DNA of 20,672 bases from CAZUTK01 sp964623265 (GTDB lineage: Bacteria > Electryoneota > B3-LCP), in the NCBI GenBank assembly GCA_964623265.1, contig CAZUTK010000054.1, positions 1-20,672 on the forward strand. The letters run 5' to 3'. Below the pieces are notes generated by a model. The model was not told where the DNA came from, did not search any database, and was given only the letters and a program-made list of their open reading frames with translations. Shown here in pieces: positions 1 through 8,378 of this stretch (its first letter is position 1; each line of letters opens with the position of its first letter). Position numbers and translations under genes: made by a program.

Positions 1-998
1 TCGATATCAATGCCCGGATTCTCCGTCACCGTCGCCAGCTTCTCGTGCTTCTGCAGCCCAAACTTCGCGACGACTTTGCCGATCGTGGGCCAATCCAGCT
101 TTCCCTGCAACTGCTGGAATGGGATTTCCGGGATCAAGGCGGCGGGCGGCGGAACGACCGGCGCTAGCTCGCGTTCCTTTTCCAATGTCCTGATCAGACT
201 CTCGATGCGCTGAGCCGCCTGCTTTTTCTCTTCAAGTTGCTGAGAAAGTGCCGTCTTGTCCCGACGCAATTTGTTCAGCAGAGCTTCCCGTTCCGAACGG
301 CGTTTCTTCAGAATGTCCGCTTCTGCGGATTCCTCCTGCAGCAGCTTCTCTTTATAAGCCGCCGCCTTCTGATATTGCTGCAGACGCTGATCCACCTGCG
401 TGCGCCGATGGCTCAGTTCACTGCTGATTTCCGCCAGTTGCCGGTCTTTCTGGTCCAGACGCATTAAATTGCTGCGGTCGGCGGCGGCGATGCGGCGAAG
501 ATATTCCTGACGCGTAAACCACTGCAACAGGGAACGCGAGGTGAAAAACGACTTGAGCACATCCCGTTTCAGATACTTGTAGGCGTAAATCGTGCGGCGC
601 CTCACCAAATCCGCCAGGGCTTCCTTCTCCTTTGCGGTGTTGATCGAATCGGCTCGCGTCGCACCGATTCTCTCCAGGACGGCATCCAGCTCGCGCCCCG
701 CCGACTGCAGCGCCTGCTGTGCCCGGCGCCTCTCCACCTCCAATTTAGATATCAGTTCGGTGCGCAGAGCGATTTCACGATCGTAATCTTCTAATTCGCC
801 GAGCAAGTTCTGTTCGCGGTGCTTGGCTTCGCTGAGCCGTTTTTCGAACTCCTGAATTTCCCGCCGCAGACGGTCGAGCTGCTGCGCCGCCTGCTCCGTC
901 TCCCCCTGCGCGCAAAATGCAAATTCCGCCGATCCGATGATTCCCAGCAAGAATGCGGGCAGCCACCATGCCCATCGCCGACTGCGATTCTGGCTCAC
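1..998 (-). CDS. EnvC-like murein hydrolase activator (coiled coil + LytM/M23 domain), 3' end outside the window
   Basis: EnvC-type proteins sit in the periplasm and activate N-acetylmuramyl amidases at division; their LytM domain is usually degenerate. The reading frame runs from GTG at 998 off the left edge (332 codons visible). From GTG the protein has a basic n-region (SQNRSRRW), a hydrophobic stretch (LPAFLLGIIG) and a likely cleavage site near residue 30. A long charged coiled coil rich in E, R, K, Q and L follows (about 33-270), then a short proline linker (APVVPPPAA). The start of an M23-like domain follows: KLDWPTIGKVVAKFG, then a KHEKLATVTENPGIDI stretch typical of EnvC homologues. 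In-frame ATGs at 1037 and 1049 overlap the -10 box of a good promoter, so GTG 998 is preferred. Whether the zinc ligands of an active M23 peptidase are present cannot be seen. The gene is divergent from the GNAT gene at 1236. Confidence 0.85.
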   Translation of the reverse strand, partial: MSQNRSRRWAWWLPAFLLGIIGSAEFAFCAQGETEQAAQQLDRLRREIQEFEKRLSEAKHREQNLLGELEDYDREIALRTELISKLEVERRRAQQALQSAGRELDAVLERIGATRADSINTAKEKEALADLVRRRTIYAYKYLKRDVLKSFFTSRSLLQWFTRQEYLRRIAAADRSNLMRLDQKDRQLAEISSELSHRRTQVDQRLQQYQKAAAYKEKLLQEESAEADILKKRRSEREALLNKLRRDKTALSQQLEEKKQAAQRIESLIRTLEKERELAPVVPPPAALIPEIPFQQLQGKLDWPTIGKVVAKFGLQKHEKLATVTENPGIDI

Positions 999-1037
999 TG
1001 CAATATCCCGATAGCCATGCGCTTTCCATGAAAACAT

Positions 1038-1066
1038 AAAATAAACCATAATCTGCCGGAATGCAA
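1038..1066 (-). promoter_or_regulatory. Sigma-70-like promoter of the envC-like gene
   Basis: On the minus strand, TTGCAT (1061-1066) is followed by a 17-bp spacer and TATTTT (1038-1043). Transcription would begin near 1031, about 33 nt before the GTG at 998. This fits the same geometry as other promoters in the window and excludes the upstream ATGs as starts. Confidence 0.6.
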
Positions 1067-1164
1067 GGGAAAAAGGGCATTCTGCGCATTTTCCGATCGT
1101 TCAAATCTCGCAGACAACGCCTTCTTGAAGCCGGAAAACAGATTCGCTCAATTCACAATTTATG

Positions 1165-1193
1165 TTGACATTTTGCTCGTAATATCGTATATT
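1165..1193 (+). promoter_or_regulatory. Strong sigma-70-like promoter of the GNAT gene
   Basis: Consensus TTGACA (1165-1170), a 17-bp spacer and TATATT (1188-1193). The predicted start of transcription near 1200 lies 36 nt before the ATG at 1236. It lies downstream of an in-frame ATG at 1125, so that ATG cannot be the start from this promoter. Confidence 0.8.
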
Positions 1194-1235
1194 TCACGGA
1201 AGAACCACAACTTCAAGAAAGGAGATTTTCAGTAC

Positions 1236-1847
1236 ATGAGCGCGGCTGATCAGAACCCACTGTATTTCTGCCCGTTGAGTGACAAATTCATCACGGCGGG
1301 TGAAGCGGATCTGCTGATCATCAGTAAAGAAGCGAAGAAGGATTTGCCGAAACCCGGCGAAACATTGGCGCAGACCAACATCATTCTGCGGCGCGCCTAC
1401 GAGGAAGAAATTGAGGAGGTAGAGGATATTTGTCGCTATTTTTGGAATGAAATCGAATTCTTCTGTTTCAATCAGACTTTCAACGTCCGGGAAAGCGTCA
1501 ACATCCTCGCTCTAGCGGAAGGCGAAGTGGCGGGACTGCTCTCTTGGAAGAAAGACGGGAATGACCTGTACATCATCAATCTGGGGGTTTATCCGGATTT
1601 CCAAGGGCAAGGCATCGGCAGGATGCTGATCAAAGAAGCCATCGAACAAGGACGCAAGCAGGGTTGTAAAACTGTGAAAATCGCCGCCAGCAACGATGAT
1701 ATCGGAGCCCTGTTCTTCTATCAGAAGCTCGGATTCCGTTTCTCAGGCATCGCACTCGGTGCGCTGCTGGATCATCACGGCGGAGAAATTTCGGGATTTT
1801 CAGGCATCAAAGTGCGCGATGAAATCCATCTCGAACGCGAGTTGTAA
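1236..1847 (+). CDS. GNAT-family N-acetyltransferase
   Basis: The 203-residue protein carries a GNAT fold in its second half. Acetyl-CoA motif A is visible as INLGVYPDFQGQGIGRMLI (Q/RxxGxG at 123-128), and the C-terminal motif is ALFFYQKLGFRF (about 158-169). Residues 1-50 form an N-terminal extension outside the core fold. The substrate (small molecule, peptide or protein) cannot be told. ATG 1236 was chosen because a strong Shine-Dalgarno (AAAGGAGA, 1218-1225) precedes it by 10 nt and the promoter at 1165-1193 places transcription downstream of the alternative ATG at 1125. The gene is monocistronic: a hairpin terminator follows and the next gene is a tRNA on the other strand. Confidence 0.9.
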   Translation: MSAADQNPLYFCPLSDKFITAGEADLLIISKEAKKDLPKPGETLAQTNIILRRAYEEEIEEVEDICRYFWNEIEFFCFNQTFNVRESVNILALAEGEVAGLLSWKKDGNDLYIINLGVYPDFQGQGIGRMLIKEAIEQGRKQGCKTVKIAASNDDIGALFFYQKLGFRFSGIALGALLDHHGGEISGFSGIKVRDEIHLEREL

Positions 1848-1910
1848 GCGCTGCACCGCCGACAGCGCGAAGCGTTCAAAATGATGTATAACATACCAGG
1901 CAGAAAACTG

Positions 1911-1955
1911 GAACCGCCTCGTTCTTACGGGCGGTTCTGCATTTCTATATTTTGC
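1911..1955. terminator. Likely bidirectional intrinsic terminator
   Basis: An 8-bp perfect stem, GAACCGCC (1911-1918) with GGCGGTTC (1930-1937), is followed on the plus strand by a T-rich stretch. On the minus strand it is followed by CAGTTTTCT. It lies between the convergent GNAT gene and tRNA-Glu and could serve both. Confidence 0.65.
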
Positions 1956-1965
1956 ATTCGTTTCG

Positions 1966-2038
1966 TAGCGCGTACGGGAATCGAACCCGTGTTACCAACG
2001 TGAGAGGCTGGTGTCCTAGACCCCTAGACGAACGCGCC
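1966..2038 (-). tRNA. tRNA-Glu (anticodon CUC)
   Basis: Seventy-three nucleotides on the minus strand fold as a cloverleaf. The acceptor is GGCGCGT paired with ACGCGCT (terminal G-U), with discriminator A. The D arm is in GTCTAGGGGTCTAGGAC. The anticodon stem CCAGC/GTTGG holds loop CTCTCAC (anticodon CTC). The T arm CGGGT-TCGATTC-CCGTA is standard. CCA is not encoded. CUC reads GAG codons. Confidence 0.95.
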
Positions 2039-2051
2039 GCATGAAATTTCT

Positions 2052-2080
2052 AATATATTATCAAAAAAGCCTCAAAACAA
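2052..2080 (-). promoter_or_regulatory. Promoter of tRNA-Glu
   Basis: Minus strand: TTGTTT (2075-2080), 17-bp spacer, TATATT (2052-2057). Transcription would begin about 8 nt before the mature 5' end of the tRNA. Confidence 0.6.
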
Positions 2081-2136
2081 GGATAAATTGATATTCCACT
2101 CATCGGGAAAAATCCGATCATGCGGTGAATTAGAGC

Positions 2137-2165
2137 TTGACTCCGCCGCAAAGTTTTGCTATATT
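2137..2165 (+). promoter_or_regulatory. Promoter of the M28 peptidase gene
   Basis: TTGACT (2137-2142), 17-bp spacer, TATATT (2160-2165). Transcription would start near 2172, about 32 nt before ATG 2204. Confidence 0.75.
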
Positions 2166-2193
2166 GATCTTATTCATTTGAAATGAACCTCCC

Positions 2194-2198
2194 GGAGG
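2194..2198 (+). promoter_or_regulatory. Shine-Dalgarno that decides the M28 peptidase start
   Basis: GGAGG lies 5 nt before ATG 2204. It lies downstream of the in-frame ATG at 2183, so ATG 2204 is the real start and the protein begins with a clean signal peptide. Confidence 0.75.
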
Positions 2199-2203
2199 TT
2201 GGC

Positions 2204-5200
2204 ATGGCTTCGCGGCGCTGGATTTCCTCTCTATTCCCGCTGATGTTTCCTCTGATCCTGTGCGCGGCGCGAGTTCCCATCCTTATAGACGCGCCCGCAG
2301 GCAAGGAAGCACGCATTCCGACCGAGCTCGATTTTCAGCTGCACGCGAGGATCGGAGACGTCTTGGTCGGTACGATGGTTTCCGACGTTGCCGCCGAGCG
2401 GTTCCAGGGGATAACCCGCTTGAACGAAACCGTCGCCTTGGCTGACCTCTATCAAACGGATCGCCGTTTTTTCTTCCGCGCACCCNNNNNNNNNNNNNNN
2501 NNNNNNNNNNNNNNNNNNNNNNNNNNNNNNNNNNNNNNNNNNNNNNNNNNNNNNNNNNNNNNNNNNNNNNNNNNNCTTGAGTTCTACGGGCATCCCGTTC
2601 CGCCGGATTTCTGAACGACCTCTCCCCCGTCTGTCGGATGATTTTCACAAAGGGATCGACACGATGCACCCCTTTGTGGGCGTCATTTTGAACTCTGTGT
2701 CTCAGACGTCCTACCAGAACTACATCCAAACTCTGCAGGACTTTCAAACCCGCAATACATACAATCCGGAGAACAATGCGGTCGCCGCCTGGATTGCGCA
2801 GACTCTCCAGAGTTTCGGCTTGGAAACGACGCTCGACACATTCCAGATCGGCGGTGTGCAGCGTTACAACGTCATAGCAGATTTGACCGGCACGCTGCAC
2901 CCGCAGCAGATGTTTTACTTGTGCGCTCACTTCGACGCCACCGCCGGCCTGCCGATCTATCCGGAACCGCTGACGCCCGGAGCGGACGACGACGGCACGG
3001 GAGCCGCATTTGTACTGGAATGCGCGCGGGTCTTATCGCAATACGACTTCGAAAACACCATCCGTTTCGCGCTTTTCTCCGGCAATGAACAGGGATTGGT
3101 CGGCAGCGAAGCGTATGTCAGCGGGCTGCCTCACCCCGGGGAAACCTATCTGGGGGTCTTCAACGCGGATATGATCGGTTGGTCGGGTGCAGATCCGTAT
3201 CCACCGGATCTGGTGATCTATGCGAATAACCACCCTGTATCCTTGAATTTAGCCGAGAAGATCGCAGAAGGCGTCAACCTCTACGTCGGCAATTTCATCC
3301 AGCCGGTGATCCTGACCGATCCCACGATGGTTTATTCCGACCACGCCCCTTTCTGGGATGCCGGCATTCCCGCCGTCCTGGCGATGGAAGATGAAGCCTG
3401 GGGGGATGACCTGAATCCCTACTACCACTCCGTGAACGATCTGCTCGTGCACTTGGACATACCGTATGCCGTCCACGCGATGAAGGCGATTCTGGCGGCG
3501 GCGGCGGATCTATCGCTGCCGGTGGGGATCAGCGAACCGATCCTGACGGCGGCGAATCCGCTGATCAACGACAGTCAGGGAAACAACAACGGTCAAATTG
3601 AGTACGGCGAACATATACGGCTCTCCCTGCCGATCATCAACGCCGGAGGTACTCCGGTGCAGGGAGTCAACGTCACCCTTACGGAAACGGATCTGTACAT
3701 TACATTCACGGATTGGCAGGAAACCTACGGTCTTATCCCCGCGCTGGACACCGCCATTGTGCTTGATGCCTTTGCGGCGGATATCAGCGTCACCGCTCCG
3801 GATGAACACCTCTTCGATGTTACGGTTACGATGGTCTGGGGGAGTTACACCTGGCAGAGCGTCATTCAGATGGTGGCTCACGCGCCCGCCATCGCCGTCG
3901 CCGGCGTCGCAGTCAACGACACCGTAAGCGGCAACGGCAACGGACAGCTCGAAATCGGGGAAAGCGCCGATTTGCAGATTCGACTGCAGAATACAGGCAC
4001 CTTCCAGGCGGCGAACTTATCCGCGGCGCTCAGTACGTTCAGCCCTTACATCATCATCCACACCGCTTCGAACAACTACGGCACGATCGCACCGGATTCC
4101 ACCGTAATGAGAAGCTATTCGGTGACCTCTCCCGCCACGGCGCCGGCGTATTTTCTGGCGGAATTCAACCTGAACTTCACCGCTCAGGGAGGATGGACTG
4201 GCTTCGCCGAATTCCCGCTGGACGTCGGGGACTTGACGCATCTGCCCACGGGTCCGGATGTTTACGGCTATCAGGCTTACGATACCCATGATGCTCCGTT
4301 CGGTCCAACTTATCAATGGATCGAAATTGCGCCGGAAATGGGCGGGCTGGGAACCGCGCTGAACTTCACTCAGGACGACCAGACTCTGTACGTCAACTTG
4401 CCGTTCGTCTTCACCTATTACGGGGTGAATTATTCCGAAATTTCGATCTGCTCGAACGGCTGGATCGCCTGCGGTCATAGTTCCAGCACCGCCTATAGCA
4501 ATACCTCCATTCCCGACCCGAGCGGTCCCGTTGCGATGATCGCGCCTTTCTGGGATGATCTTTCCCCGCAGGTCTCGGGTTCCGTATCGGTGTACCACGA
4601 CACGACGGCGGGGTGTTTCATCGTGGAATATCACGAGGTGCGCGATTACAGCCCCAGTTGGGCTCACGATACGTTCGAAGTGATCCTCTATGATCCGGAT
4701 CTCCACCCGACGCTGACCGGCGATGGCAAGATTTTGATGCAATACGGACAGCTCGACGACGCCTCTTCCTGCACCGTCGGCATCGAAAATCACGATTCCA
4801 ATGACGGCATCCAGTATCTCTACAATACCTCCTATGCGGCCACCGCGTCGCCGGTCGGTCCCGGCATGGCGATCCTGTTCACCACGGGTGAACCGCCATC
4901 CCTGGTGCAGGTTCACCTGACGCCCGCCATCCTGCCCATTCAGATCCCCGGCGGCGGCGGCAGCTTCAACTTCAACATCGCAGTCAGCAATCAAGACACC
5001 ATTGCGCGCAATTTCGACGTCTGGTGCGACGTCCGGTTGCCGAACGGAAATCTCTACGGTCCCGTCCTGGGTCCGGTGAACATCACGATGCCGAGCGGGT
5101 TCTCCGCGGATCGCGATCGGACGCAGGCGGTGCCTGCGGCGGCTCCCGCCGGCAACTACACTTACAACGCATACGTCGGCGATCATCCTTCCGAAATCTG

Positions 5201-5594
5201 GTCCACCGATCAATTCAATTTCTCCAAATCATCCGTCTTTAGTGCCGCTGCATTTGCAGTTTGGGACAATTGGGGCGAATCGCTCGATTTCGGTGAGCCT
5301 CAAGTCACTTCTCCTGCTGTCGGTCTGCCGGATCGTTTCAGCCTGGAACAGAACTATCCAAATCCCTTCAATCCCCTGACCACCATCGCGTTCACCCTGC
5401 CGCATTCTGCGGATGTATCGCTGCGGATCTTCGACCTCCATGGGCGATCCGTCACCGAACTGGTGAAGGGCATGCGTCCCGCCGGGACGCACCGCATTGT
5501 GTGGGATGCGTCCGGCTTCACATCCGGAATCTACATCTGCCGAATTCAAACCGCAGACTTCAGCGCAGTCCGCAAGATGTTACTGCTGAAGTAG
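2204..5594 (+). CDS. Secreted M28-family metallopeptidase with C-terminal (T9SS-type) sorting domain; interrupted by an assembly gap
   Basis: The N-terminus (MASRRWISSLFPLMFPLIL) is a signal peptide, followed by a prodomain-like segment up to the 90-N gap. After the gap coding resumes in another frame, which I attribute to the arbitrary gap length. The M28 domain (about 2680-3520) shows zinc-ligand motifs AHFDAT, GADDDGTG, NADMIGW and NPYYHSVND. The usual Glu-Glu pair reads Asn-Glu (GNEQGLVGS), so the catalytic glutamate position is Asn. Next come two CARDB-like repeats of about 115 residues (ND..GNNNGQIEYGE near 3570 and ND..GNGNGQLEIGE near 3915). A WD-rich domain (about 4260-4890), another beta domain, and a sorting domain (NYPNPFNPLTTI from about 5350, ending VRKMLLLK) follow. 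The sorting domain predicts export across the outer membrane. Two separate genes are less likely because the prodomain alone would have no function. Confidence 0.85.
2486..2575. other. Assembly gap (90 N)
   Basis: Ninety unresolved bases lie inside the M28 peptidase gene. The frame before the gap and the main frame after it differ, so the true gap length is probably not 90. About 30 residues of the prodomain are missing. Confidence 0.99.
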
Positions 5595-5615
5595 AGATTC
5601 GCGGATTCATCATTC

Positions 5616-5671
5616 CTATCCATACCTCGTCGGATAGGGGTCGTACTTCCTTCAGCGCTCGTGGAGCGCTG
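5616..5671 (+). terminator. Tandem hairpins after the M28 gene, probable terminator
   Basis: Two perfect stems follow the stop codon: CCTATCC/GGATAGG (5616-5622 and 5633-5639), then CAGCGCTC/GAGCGCTG with a 3-nt loop (5653-5660 and 5664-5671). Neither is followed by a clean T tract, so termination efficiency is uncertain. Confidence 0.45.
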
Positions 5672-5760
5672 CTTATCCGTTCGAGCAGTCACAAGAAAAA
5701 TCCGCCGCTTCATTGAATTCCCTCAGAGTCATACTCCACTCTTCTCGAAATTCCTTAAGC

Positions 5761-5788
5761 TTCCGCCGCAACCTGCCGATTCTATAAT
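5761..5788 (+). promoter_or_regulatory. Possible promoter of the PilZ gene
   Basis: A perfect TATAAT (5783-5788) lies 16 bp after a poor -35 (TTCCGC, 5761-5766). Transcription would begin about 20 nt before the GTG at 5817. The weak -35 suggests that an activator may be needed. Confidence 0.45.
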
Positions 5789-5816
5789 CGGAGCACTATG
5801 TTCGGGAGATGTTCGG

Positions 5817-6902
5817 GTGACGGATTACGAGAAATTCCTTCAGGCGTTCAGGCTGCAGCGAGCAACCGGCGAAGATGTGCTGTGGATTCTAACGGGCATA
5901 GCGCTGATCGTGTTCTTTCTCTACCTGAGAAAACGCTGGGAGAGAATAATGGCACGCTGGCGTCAGCGCAGGGAAATTTACCGAGCCTTCCTGACGATCT
6001 GCGAGGATCACGGGCTGGAGAAAGATGAGAAGGAACTGCTTGAAAACCATTGGAAGAATTCCCCAGAAGGCTGGGATCTACGGATCCTCAAATCCAGCGA
6101 ATTTTTCGACCAGTTCGCGCGCCGCACGATCATATGGGCGGCGGAAGCGGAAGTCCCCCGATTAAATGCTCTTCTGACGCGGCTCCGCGAAAAACTCGGG
6201 TTCCGCCCCCCGTCGCGAGGCATCCCTTTGAATTCCACCAGAGAATTGCCCGTAGGCCAGCGTCTCTATCTGGTCTTCAGCAACAACCTCTTCCTCGAAG
6301 GGACGATTGCAGAAATTGATGAGACCCGAATGTTGATCTGGCTTTCCGCCGGCGCGCCGGAGAACCTGATTATTCCTTCCGGTGTGCCTTTGCGAATTCA
6401 TTTCAACCGCAGCGGAGACGCGCGCTACTCCGGATCGTGCATCATCGTGAAGATATCCTCAGAATTCGAGGGGTTGTTTCTCACCTTGAATCACTGCGAG
6501 GATCTGAAACGGAATCAACGCAGACAGGATTTCCGCATCGAAGAGAACCGCATCGTCCACGTCTGGGTTCTCCAACTGCTGGATGAATTCGCCGGGGAAT
6601 ACCTGCGCATTTTGAGCGACATCACTCCGGAAAAGGCGATCATCGAAGATATTTCCGGCGGCGGAGCCTCTCTGATTATGGAGCGGGAGCTCCCGGTTCA
6701 TCAAAGCGTTTACGTCCACCTGGATCCTTTCGGAAACTCGGGCTTGCCGTTGGTGAAGGGGACGGTCGTCCGCGCTCAAAGACGCAGCGGATCGAATCGT
6801 TGGGCCGTTTCCATCCGTTTCGATGATCTGCGCCCTTCCGAAAGGCAGAAATTAATCGGCTACGTCTTCGCACAGGAAAGAGAAGCATTGCAACCTCATT
6901 AA
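5817..6902 (+). CDS. Membrane-anchored PilZ-domain c-di-GMP receptor
   Basis: The 361-residue protein has one N-terminal membrane helix (about residues 20-37, VLWILTGIALIVFFLYL) followed by a basic stop-transfer stretch (RKRWERIMARWRQRR). A helical region follows (about 50-130). A YcgR-N-like beta domain begins near 145 (LPVGQRLYLVFSNNLFLEGTI). The C-terminal PilZ domain has both c-di-GMP signatures intact: RRQDFR (235-240, RRxxxR type) and DISGGG (278-283, DxSxxG). It should therefore bind c-di-GMP at the inner face of the membrane. GTG 5817 was chosen because GGGAG (5804-5808) lies 8 nt upstream; the longer frame from 5661 starts inside a hairpin and has no ribosome site. No flagellar or exopolysaccharide gene is in view to name its target. 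Confidence 0.85.
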   Translation: MTDYEKFLQAFRLQRATGEDVLWILTGIALIVFFLYLRKRWERIMARWRQRREIYRAFLTICEDHGLEKDEKELLENHWKNSPEGWDLRILKSSEFFDQFARRTIIWAAEAEVPRLNALLTRLREKLGFRPPSRGIPLNSTRELPVGQRLYLVFSNNLFLEGTIAEIDETRMLIWLSAGAPENLIIPSGVPLRIHFNRSGDARYSGSCIIVKISSEFEGLFLTLNHCEDLKRNQRRQDFRIEENRIVHVWVLQLLDEFAGEYLRILSDITPEKAIIEDISGGGASLIMERELPVHQSVYVHLDPFGNSGLPLVKGTVVRAQRRSGSNRWAVSIRFDDLRPSERQKLIGYVFAQEREALQPH

Positions 6903-6971
6903 ACATCGGCGGTTAATTCTTGCCACACGGAAGACTCTTGCATCAAAGGCTCCGAAATCCGGTAATTTTTA

Positions 6972-7000
6972 TTGACCGGTTCCGTAAAGTTGAATATATT
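6972..7000 (+). promoter_or_regulatory. Promoter of the sensor kinase gene
   Basis: TTGACC (6972-6977), 17-bp spacer, TATATT (6995-7000). The start of transcription near 7007 gives a leader of about 118 nt before ATG 7125, much longer than in the neighbouring units. Confidence 0.7.
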
Positions 7001-7050
7001 AAGACGCTTTCAGATTGTTTAGAATTGCAATCCGGGGAAATTCATTTCTG

Positions 7051-7139
7051 ATGATGAACCTCGACGTACTGTTATGCGCATACAGCCTATCATTCGTGGA
7101 GATTACCGCGTCTGAGACACCGCTATGTCTGAAAGGGTA
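7051..7139 (+). CDS. Possible upstream mini-ORF overlapping the kinase start
   Basis: An ORF starting with two adjacent ATGs (7051, 7054) encodes at most 29 residues (MMNLDVLLCAYSLSF...) and ends at TAG 7137-7139. It thus overlaps the kinase start (7125) by 15 nt in another frame. A purine-rich GGGGAA (7034-7039) lies 11 nt upstream of the first ATG. The kinase ATG has no clear ribosome site of its own, so translational coupling is possible. The peptide has no recognisable family and chance is a real alternative. Confidence 0.3.
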
Positions 7140-8372
7140 GCCACGAGTCAACATGCCGTAACGCCGCCTCTCTGGAACGCCGCCCGCAAGCGTCGCGTCG
7201 GCGCTCACAACTCCATCGGGAACGATGCCCTACAGACGCTGTTCAACGCCGTCGCCACAGGCGTTGTGTTCTGCAACGCTTCCGGTGTGGTGACGGAAAT
7301 CAACGATGCTGCATTAGCCGCGTTTCGATTGCAGCGCGAAGATGTCTTGGGAAAATCCATATTCGAACTGCACCCACCGGATCTCGAATTTAAAATTCGG
7401 AAAATGTTGTCAACTTTTCAGAAGGGTGCTCAGAAAGAACCCGTCGTTATAAGACGGGAAATTTGCGGTCAATTGCTCGATATTACTCTTGCTCCCGTGA
7501 GAGATTCGCAAGGTGGATTTCAGGGGATCCTCGTATCGCTGAAGGATGAGACGGAGAAACGGCGGCTGGAGCAGCAGAACGAACAACTTCGGGGGGAGCT
7601 GCTAAGCGAGCAGAAGCTCGCCACTATCGGGATGCTGGCTTCCGGCATCGCTCACAACCTGAACGGACCTCTCTCCGTCATCGTGGGATACCTGGATCTG
7701 CTCTATGCGCGCAATCCTCAGCTGGAGGAAGTTCCGCTGGTGTTGGCTCAGGCGGAAAGGATGAAAGAAATCATCAGCAATATGATGATGAAGAGCCGCC
7801 ACGAACAGGACACGCGGAAAAGAGCGGTGGATCTGAATGCTCTCTTGCAGGCAGAACTAAAATTCTTGGAAGCGAATCTTTACTTCAAAAATAACATTAA
7901 GAAGCAATACGAATTCACTCGGGGGATCCCTCTGATCTACGGATTTTACAGTGATTTTTCGCAGACCTTCTTGAACATCATCAACAACGCCATAGACGCC
8001 ATGGTGGATTCGCCGCGCAAGCATCTGCAAGTAAAAACTTACTTCGACGAACAATCCATTTACATCCAGATCTCAGATACCGGCTGCGGATTGACACCTG
8101 AAGATATTGACAAGATCTTCGCCCCCTTCTATTCCACCAAACCGCCGGTGGGGGAAAATCAAGTCGGAAAACCGTGCGGCACCGGATTGGGATTATCCAG
8201 CGCGCGGGATCTGGTGAAAAAATACGGCGGGGAAATCCTCGTGGACGGTAAGCTCGGCGAAGGCGCACGCTTCACAGTGGTATATCCCATTCACATCAAC
8301 CGGCCGCCACAGACTCCGCAGAGTGAAGAAACCGGCCGCAAAGAGCCGGCGGAAGCGGAATCCGTCATCTAA
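7125..8372 (+). CDS. Soluble PAS-domain sensor histidine kinase
   Basis: The protein has 415 residues and no membrane helix, so it should sense a cytoplasmic signal. A PAS domain covers about 33-145 (DALQTLFNAVATGVVFCNASG to the LVSLKDETEKR linker). A short coiled coil leads to the HisKA phosphoacceptor helix with H177 in GIAHNLNGPLSVIVGYLDLL. The HATPase domain has N box FLNIINNAIDAM, G1 DTGCGL and G2 GTGLGL, all intact. In the H box the usual acidic residue after His is Asn and the +4 position is Gly. The last 25 residues are a polar tail. ATG 7125 is the first possible start, since a stop lies four codons upstream in frame. No response regulator is adjacent, so it is an orphan kinase here. 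It ends 6 nt from the convergent ATP-grasp gene. Confidence 0.9.
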   Translation: MSERVATSQHAVTPPLWNAARKRRVGAHNSIGNDALQTLFNAVATGVVFCNASGVVTEINDAALAAFRLQREDVLGKSIFELHPPDLEFKIRKMLSTFQKGAQKEPVVIRREICGQLLDITLAPVRDSQGGFQGILVSLKDETEKRRLEQQNEQLRGELLSEQKLATIGMLASGIAHNLNGPLSVIVGYLDLLYARNPQLEEVPLVLAQAERMKEIISNMMMKSRHEQDTRKRAVDLNALLQAELKFLEANLYFKNNIKKQYEFTRGIPLIYGFYSDFSQTFLNIINNAIDAMVDSPRKHLQVKTYFDEQSIYIQISDTGCGLTPEDIDKIFAPFYSTKPPVGENQVGKPCGTGLGLSSARDLVKKYGGEILVDGKLGEGARFTVVYPIHINRPPQTPQSEETGRKEPAEAESVI

Positions 8373-8378
8373 CGCGTT

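Noticed and set aside
775..1104. 109-codon minus-strand frame at the start of the envC-like gene
   Set aside because: It is in another frame from the coiled-coil protein that continues to the left edge, and has no family features.
4017..5213. 398-codon open frame antisense to the M28 peptidase
   Set aside because: Low-complexity arginine/isoleucine-rich translation without any domain; it mirrors a strongly coding frame on the other strand.
6959..6979. CCGGT/ACCGG inverted repeat overlapping the kinase -35 box
   Set aside because: Only 5-bp arms with an 11-bp spacing; too weak to call an operator.
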